From positions 1-8,697 of the forward strand of contig DATLYH010000040.1 in assembly GCA_035575035.1 (NCBI GenBank): 8,697 nucleotides of DNA. The letters are read 5' to 3'. Made by a program: the position numbers and the translations under genes. Positions 4,992 through 8,697 of this stretch are shown in pieces; the stretch's first letter is position 1, and every line of letters begins with the position of its first letter. Under the pieces are notes generated by a model that searched no databases, was not told where the DNA came from, and worked only from the letters and a program-made list of their open reading frames with translations. The stretch is from DATLYH01 sp035575035. GTDB taxonomy: Bacteria; Planctomycetota; Planctomycetia; Gemmatales; Gemmataceae.

Positions 4992-6581
4992 ATGGCAGAC
5001 CTCCCCTATCGCATCGTCATCGGTCTGGAGGTCCACGTCCAGCTTCTGACGCGGACCAAGCTGTTCTGCGGCTGCAAGAACCAGTTCGGCCTGCCGCCCA
5101 ACTCGGCCACCTGCCCGGTCTGCGCCGGTCTGCCCGGCGTGCTGCCGGTGATGAACCGCCACGCCTTCGAGCTGGCCCTCAAGGCGGCCCTGGCCCTCAA
5201 CTGCCACATCGCCCCCTTTACCAAGTGGGATCGCAAGAACTACTACTATCCCGACCTCCCCAAGAACTACCAGATCAGCCAGTACGATCTCCCCTTTAGC
5301 CGCGATGGCTGGCTGGAAATCGAAACAGCCGCCGGTCCCAAACGGGTCGGCATCATTCGCGTCCATCTGGAAGAGGACGCCGGCAAGATGCTCCACGACG
5401 AGCACGGCACGGGGAAGGACAGCCTGGTGGACCTCAATCGCGCCGGCACCCCGCTGTTGGAAATCGTCAGCAAGCCCGAGCTGGCCAGCCCTGAGGAGGC
5501 CAAGACCTACCTTGAGGAGATCCGCCTGCTGATGCGCGAGCTGGAGGTTTCCGATTGCGAGATGCAGGAGGGGAGCCTGCGCTGCGATGCCAATGTCAAC
5601 ATCCATGTCCCGCTCACTCCTTCACCCTCAACCCCTCTCCTCCAGCGGGGAGAGAGGGGGTGGGGTGAGGGGATCGCCGCCACGCCGATCGTCGAGGTCA
5701 AGAACCTGAACAGCTTCCGCGCCGTCGAGCGGGCCATGAAGTTCGAGGCCCAGCGGCAGTACGACGAGTTCCAGAGCAAGATCGGCAAGGACTGGCACTT
5801 GCTGCCCCCCAAGGACCCCGCCAGCCCGCTGCGCCGGGTCGGCGAACGGCGGGGCGCGGAACTGGTGCCGGTGCCCAAGGCGACGGCCGGCTGGAACGAG
5901 GACCGCGGCCGGACCGAGGTACAGCGCCGCAAGGAAGAAGCGTCGGACTACCGCTACTTCCCGGAGCCGGACCTGGTGCCGGTCGAGGTGGATGAGGCCT
6001 GGCTGGAGCGCATCCGGGCCAGCCTGGGCGAGTTGCCCGCGGCCCAGCGCCGGCGGCTGCGGGAGCAGTATGGCCTGTCGGCCTATGACGCCGACGTGAT
6101 CACGCGGCAGGGCCGGGCCTTTGTCCGCTACTTCGAAGAGGTGGCCCGGCAGTCCGGCGACGCCAAGGCGGCCAGCAACTGGCTCACCAACCAGGTCCTG
6201 GCCACGCTCAACGAACGCAAGATAAGCATCAACGACTTCCCCATCGCGGCGGCGGCCCTGGCCGAGCTGCTCAAGCAGGTGCAGGCCACGGGCCTGAACA
6301 TGCAGCGGGCCCGCGAGGTCTACGCCGAGATGCTGGCCAGCGGTGCATCCGCTGCCGAGGCGATCGGCAAGCTCGGCTTCAAGGTGGAGGCGGACGAGGC
6401 CAGGCTGCGGGAGGCGGTCCGTCGGGCCATCGCCGCCAATCCGAAAGCGGTCGCCGACTTCAAGAAGGGGAAGGTCAAGGCGGCCGACGCCATCAAGGGA
6501 GCCGTCATGCGCGAAACCAAAGGGATGGCCAAGATCGAGGTCGTGCAGCAACTCCTGATGGAAGAGTTGCAGAAGAAATGA
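4992..6581 (+). CDS. gatB: Asp/Glu-tRNA amidotransferase subunit GatB, with two insertions
   Basis: GatB binds misacylated Glu-tRNA(Gln) or Asp-tRNA(Asn), activates the side chain with ATP and transfers ammonia from GatA. The N-terminal kinase-like domain shows IGLEVHVQL (10-18), a four-Cys zinc site (26, 28, 41, 44), VHLEEDAGK (124-132), the signature DLNRAGTPLLEIVSKPE (147-163), the EVKNLNSFR segment (235-243) and DYRYFPEPDL (319-328). The helical and YqeY-like tail domain that reads the tRNA occupies about 390-529. At 529 residues it is about 50 longer than usual. The excess sits in two inserts in the core: about 208-230, encoded by a palindromic repeat, and about 28 extra residues within 257-300. 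Both keep the frame and all flanking motifs, so the enzyme is probably functional. The start is preceded by a weak GAGG. It is last in the operon and separated from gatA by the unknown pair. Confidence 0.96.
   Translation: MADLPYRIVIGLEVHVQLLTRTKLFCGCKNQFGLPPNSATCPVCAGLPGVLPVMNRHAFELALKAALALNCHIAPFTKWDRKNYYYPDLPKNYQISQYDLPFSRDGWLEIETAAGPKRVGIIRVHLEEDAGKMLHDEHGTGKDSLVDLNRAGTPLLEIVSKPELASPEEAKTYLEEIRLLMRELEVSDCEMQEGSLRCDANVNIHVPLTPSPSTPLLQRGERGWGEGIAATPIVEVKNLNSFRAVERAMKFEAQRQYDEFQSKIGKDWHLLPPKDPASPLRRVGERRGAELVPVPKATAGWNEDRGRTEVQRRKEEASDYRYFPEPDLVPVEVDEAWLERIRASLGELPAAQRRRLREQYGLSAYDADVITRQGRAFVRYFEEVARQSGDAKAASNWLTNQVLATLNERKISINDFPIAAAALAELLKQVQATGLNMQRAREVYAEMLASGASAAEAIGKLGFKVEADEARLREAVRRAIAANPKAVADFKKGKVKAADAIKGAVMRETKGMAKIEVVQQLLMEELQKK
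5617..5673. repeat. REP-like palindrome inserted in frame in gatB
   Basis: An imperfect palindrome: a left arm reading TCACCCTCAACCCCTCTCC (within 5622-5640), a short AGCG centre (5644-5647), and a right arm reading GAGAGAGGGGGTGGGGTGAG. The arms pair over about 20 bases with small bulges. This C-rich/G-rich arrangement is the pattern of a dispersed palindromic repeat that I know from intergenic regions of many high-GC bacteria, including Planctomycetota. Here it encodes GatB residues about 209-227 (TPSPSTPLLQRGERGWGEG), which are absent from typical GatB proteins. Confidence 0.75.
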
Positions 6582-6586
6582 TTATT

Positions 6587-6673
6587 AACCCGGAGCGCTA
6601 GTGACGGGCACCCACCAGCCCGGAGCGCCAGCGACGGGCACTAGGCAGGCGCCCGTCGCTAGCGCTCCGGGTT
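6587..6673. repeat. Three-copy REP-like element, probable bidirectional terminator
   Basis: Two direct copies of a ~23-base unit (6587-6610 and 6617-6640, core CCGGAGCGC-AG-GACGGGC) are followed by an inverted copy (6651-6673, GCCCGTCGCTAGCGCTCCGG). Copy 3 can pair with either of the first two to give a stem of about 20 bp. It lies between the convergent gatB (ends 6581) and epimerase gene (ends 6696), where such a hairpin could stop transcription or protect both mRNA ends. No T-run follows, so it is not a classical intrinsic terminator. I believe GAGCGCTAGCGA-type repeats are widespread in Planctomycetota genomes. Confidence 0.85.
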
Positions 6674-6695
6674 GGTGAAGTGAAGGCGCATTCCC

Positions 6696-7550
6696 TCAAC
6701 TCCTCCCAGCGGCCGCCCACTTCTCCTTGATAAAGCGGATGCCCTGCGTGTAGACCTCCTCGTCGCTGGGGAACAGATCGCGCCAGACGCGCGTGGCGGC
6801 GGCCAGCGCCGGCAGTGCCCGGCCGAACGCCTCGATCGTCAGCCAGCCGTCGTAATTGGCCCGGCGCAGGGCCGCGAAAGTCTCGTCCCAGTGGACCATG
6901 CCGGTGCCGGGCGTGCCGCGGTCGTTCTCGCTGATGTGGACATGAATGAGGCGGTCGCCCAGGGTACTAACAGCCCCGGCCACGCTCTTCTCCTCAATGT
7001 TGGCGTGGAAGGTGTCGTACATGGTGCGGAAGCTCGGGTGGTTGACGCGGTCCACCAGGGCGCGGGCGTCGGCGGCGGTGGTCAGGAAGTAGCATTCGAA
7101 GCGGTTCAGGTACTCAATCGCCAGTTTGACGCCGGCCTGGGCCGCCTCCTCCGCCGCCTTACGGAGCACATCGGCGGCCCACTTTTTCTCGTCCTCGGTC
7201 GGCCCGGTGCCGGAGAAGACGGCCAACGGCGAGTGGTACGGCCCGGCCATGACCTCGCCGCCGAGGGTGGCGGTCATTGCGATGGCCCACTTGAGATGCT
7301 CGACAGCGGCCTGGCGCACGGCCGGGTCGGGGCTGATCGGGTTGGCTTGCGGTGTGGCAATGACAACCGTGGTGCAGCCCAGCCCCTGGTTGTCCAGTTC
7401 CTTGCGGATGGTCTGATAGTGGTCGGCGGTCCCTTCAAAAACGGGGATCTCGACGCCGTCGTAACCGGCCTTTTTCAGCCGGGCCAGGATGGGAAAATGG
7501 TCGGCGGTGACGTGGGTGGTCCACAGCAGCAGGTTCATGCCGATCTTCAT
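6696..7550 (-). CDS. Sugar 3-epimerase / phosphate isomerase-like TIM-barrel protein (tagatose/psicose 3-epimerase family)
   Basis: This 284-residue protein has the AP-endonuclease-2/xylose isomerase-like TIM barrel. The metal ligands of D-tagatose 3-epimerases line up with one constant offset: Glu146 (AIEYLNRFE), Asp179 (YDTFHANIEE), His205 (HVHISEND) and Glu240 (TIEAFG), with Arg211 at the substrate position. This argues for a Mn2+/Co2+-dependent C3 epimerase of ketohexoses, though related members act on other sugars, so the substrate is unsure. The start at 7550 is chosen because GGGAG (7564-7560) lies 9 bases upstream and MKIGMN is the family's usual beginning; the frame is open further upstream without family similarity. 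No signal peptide is seen, so it is cytoplasmic. It is divergent from the radical SAM gene and convergent with gatB. Confidence 0.9.
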   Translation of the reverse strand: MKIGMNLLLWTTHVTADHFPILARLKKAGYDGVEIPVFEGTADHYQTIRKELDNQGLGCTTVVIATPQANPISPDPAVRQAAVEHLKWAIAMTATLGGEVMAGPYHSPLAVFSGTGPTEDEKKWAADVLRKAAEEAAQAGVKLAIEYLNRFECYFLTTAADARALVDRVNHPSFRTMYDTFHANIEEKSVAGAVSTLGDRLIHVHISENDRGTPGTGMVHWDETFAALRRANYDGWLTIEAFGRALPALAAATRVWRDLFPSDEEVYTQGIRFIKEKWAAAGRS

Positions 7551-7602
7551 GGCGGGTGACTCCCGGTTCCTGCGGATGGTTCGCGGCAACGGAAACGGCA
7601 GT

Positions 7603-7631
7603 ATTGTGCGGCAGCGGCCCCACTTTGGCAA
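7603..7631 (-). promoter_or_regulatory. Candidate promoter of the epimerase gene
   Basis: On the - strand TTGCCA (7631-7626, 5 of 6 to the -35 consensus) is followed after 17 bases by CACAAT (7608-7603, 4 of 6 to the -10 consensus). Transcription would start near 7596, giving a leader of about 45 bases. The -10 box is weak. No comparable pair is visible for the divergent radical SAM gene. Confidence 0.35.
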
Positions 7632-7713
7632 GCACCCACCCTCCGCGGCGGCAGAATAAGATGATAGACGGTCAGGAACGTATGCCGGCATCAGCAACCG
7701 ACCCGACCGTTGC

Positions 7714-7718
7714 AGGAG
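7714..7718 (+). promoter_or_regulatory. Ribosome binding site of the radical SAM gene
   Basis: AGGAG, 8 bases before the ATG at 7727. Two earlier in-frame ATGs (7661 and 7682) lack a comparable site at good spacing, so this decides the start. Confidence 0.6.
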
Positions 7719-7726
7719 ATGGGCGC

Positions 7727-8620
7727 ATGGAGCTGATCAATGCGCGTTCGATCTTCAGCCCGGCGACCGGCTTCATCAAGCGGGGCGGCTTCGACTGGAC
7801 ATGCAACCCGTACCTGGGATGCAGTTTTGGGTGCCTCTACTGCTACGCGATGTTCCTGCCGCAGAACCGCCGACCAAAGGAGGACTGGGGCAAGTGGTTC
7901 CAGGCCAAGGTCAACGCGGTGGAGCTGGCCCGCAAGCAAGCGCCCCGGGTCGCTGGCCAGGCGCTGTACCTGTCGAGCGTCACCGACCCGTACTTGCCGG
8001 CCGAGCGCAGCCTGGGCTTGACACGCGGCATCCTGGAAGCGCTGGTGCCGCACCAGCCGCGGCTCTTGGTGCAGACGCGCGGCCCATTGGTGGTGCGCGA
8101 CCTGGATGTGCTGAAACAGTTCCGGGCGGTGCGCGTCAACATGTCAATCCCGACCGACAGCGAAGAGGTGCGGCGGGCATTCGAGCCGAAGGCGCCGCCC
8201 TTGGCGAAGCGCTGGGAGGCGATCGCGGCGGCGAAGGCGGCGGGGCTGGCGGTCGGGATCTGCGTGACGCCGCTGCTGCCCGTGCAGGATATGGAGGCGT
8301 TCGTGGAGCGGCTGGCGGCGTTTAGGCCGGACGTGCTCGTGGTGCAGGATTTCCACGACAGCGGCGGCGGCTTCGGAGCGGACACCGGCGCGGCGGCGAG
8401 GCGGCTGCTGGACGAGCGACCGTGGACCGCTGAGGACTACCGGCGGTGCGTAGACCGGCTGGCGGCGTCTATCCATGTTTACGAGGCGGAATCGGGATTC
8501 TTCCCGCCGACTGAGATGGCTTCTCCTCGTAATCGATGTTCAGGTGACCCAGCAGCCCATCGACTTTCCGCTCAAGCATCGGCAGGATTGCACCCGGACC
8601 TGCTGCGACACCAGCAGTGA
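7727..8620 (+). CDS. Radical SAM protein, SPL / Rv2578c-like family
   Basis: From the ATG at 7727 this is 297 residues. The cluster motif CSFGCLYC (Cys32, 36, 39) is the classical CxxxCxxC that binds the 4Fe-4S cluster and S-adenosylmethionine; an extra Cys26 in TCNPYLGC is typical of the SplB-related group of uncharacterised radical SAM proteins. Further family features are SSVTDPYLPAERSLGLTR (about 84-101), where the ladder of acidic and Tyr residues is conserved, LLVQTRGPLVVRDLDVL, RVNMSIPT and GICVTPLLPV. The reaction is unknown; the similarity to spore photoproduct lyase does not imply DNA repair here. The body has about 87% G/C at third positions in a sampled 30-codon stretch, but the last 36 codons (from 8510) have only 42%, so the native C-terminus may be lost or replaced. 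It is divergent from the epimerase gene, 176 bases away. Confidence 0.88.
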   Translation: MELINARSIFSPATGFIKRGGFDWTCNPYLGCSFGCLYCYAMFLPQNRRPKEDWGKWFQAKVNAVELARKQAPRVAGQALYLSSVTDPYLPAERSLGLTRGILEALVPHQPRLLVQTRGPLVVRDLDVLKQFRAVRVNMSIPTDSEEVRRAFEPKAPPLAKRWEAIAAAKAAGLAVGICVTPLLPVQDMEAFVERLAAFRPDVLVVQDFHDSGGGFGADTGAAARRLLDERPWTAEDYRRCVDRLAASIHVYEAESGFFPPTEMASPRNRCSGDPAAHRLSAQASAGLHPDLLRHQQ

Positions 8621-8697
8621 GGTGGCTGGCAAGATAGCCGCTGACCTTGAACCATCAGATCATCGACACGTTTTGCGGAGATGGTTTCATGGCGGTC
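8621..8697. other. Unassigned end of window
   Basis: These 77 bases have no ORF I can support. One + strand frame is open from upstream of 8515 through the window's end, and a - strand frame is open from about 8655 down to a stop near 8473; both have mixed codon use and neither has a clear start. A gene may begin or end here, but the window is cut too early to tell. Confidence 0.4.

Noticed and set aside
5628..6551. 307-residue - strand ORF opposite gatB
   Set aside because: Antisense shadow created by GC-biased third positions; the + strand GatB motifs are unambiguous.
6582..6695. tRNA or small RNA gene after gatB
   Set aside because: The strong pairing is explained by the repeated unit and its inverted copy; no cloverleaf, anticodon arm or CCA-like end is visible.
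7551..7697. N-terminal extension of the epimerase to 7697
   Set aside because: The extra 49 residues are not part of the TIM barrel, and MKIGMN with GGGAG upstream marks the normal start.
7556..7726. Earlier starts (7556, 7661, 7682) for the radical SAM gene
   Set aside because: They would add residues without family similarity and lack well-spaced ribosome binding sites; the ATG at 7727 follows AGGAG by 8 bases.

Overview
The window is high-GC DNA (roughly two thirds G+C in the conserved genes) that most resembles a Planctomycetota chromosome, probably from the Gemmatales or a related order. This is inferred from three things: a surface or secreted protein combining Calx-beta and DUF4214-type repeats, GC-rich REP-like palindromes both between and inside genes, and the style of the GatB and L28 proteins. 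No rRNA or other taxonomic marker is present, so the placement is tentative.

Layout: (1) 1-1275, + strand, the 3' end of a large Calx-beta/DUF4214 protein. (2) 1272-1559, - strand, a small signal-peptide protein that meets gene 1 stop-to-stop on a shared CTAG and whose 3' half is a 26-bp tandem repeat. (3) 1560-2065, a gene-poor stretch with one doubtful - strand ORF and two hairpins. (4) 2066-6581, + strand, a promoter followed by rpmB (L28), gatC, gatA, a 54-residue ORF, a 182-residue gene of unknown function and gatB. (5) 6587-6673, a three-copy REP-like element. (6) 6696-7550, - strand, a tagatose/psicose 3-epimerase-type TIM-barrel protein. (7) 7727-8620, + strand, a radical SAM protein of the SPL/Rv2578c type, divergent from the epimerase. 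(8) 8621-8697, unassigned.

The core is a translation operon. L28 is a large-subunit protein, and GatC, GatA and GatB form the amidotransferase that turns Glu-tRNA(Gln) and/or Asp-tRNA(Asn) into Gln-tRNA(Gln)/Asn-tRNA(Asn). All catalytic residues I can check are present. The operon is unusual in two ways. Between gatA and gatB lies a lower-GC pair of unknown genes, which looks like a late insertion and may be a toxin-tail/immunity-like pair. GatB itself is about 50 residues longer than usual because of two inserts; the first is clearly a REP-like palindrome read in frame.

I see no complete new defence or mobile system. The best leads are the palindrome exapted into gatB, the unknown pair inside the gat operon, the out-of-phase tandem repeat in the small exported-protein gene, and an abrupt composition change at the 3' end of the radical SAM gene.
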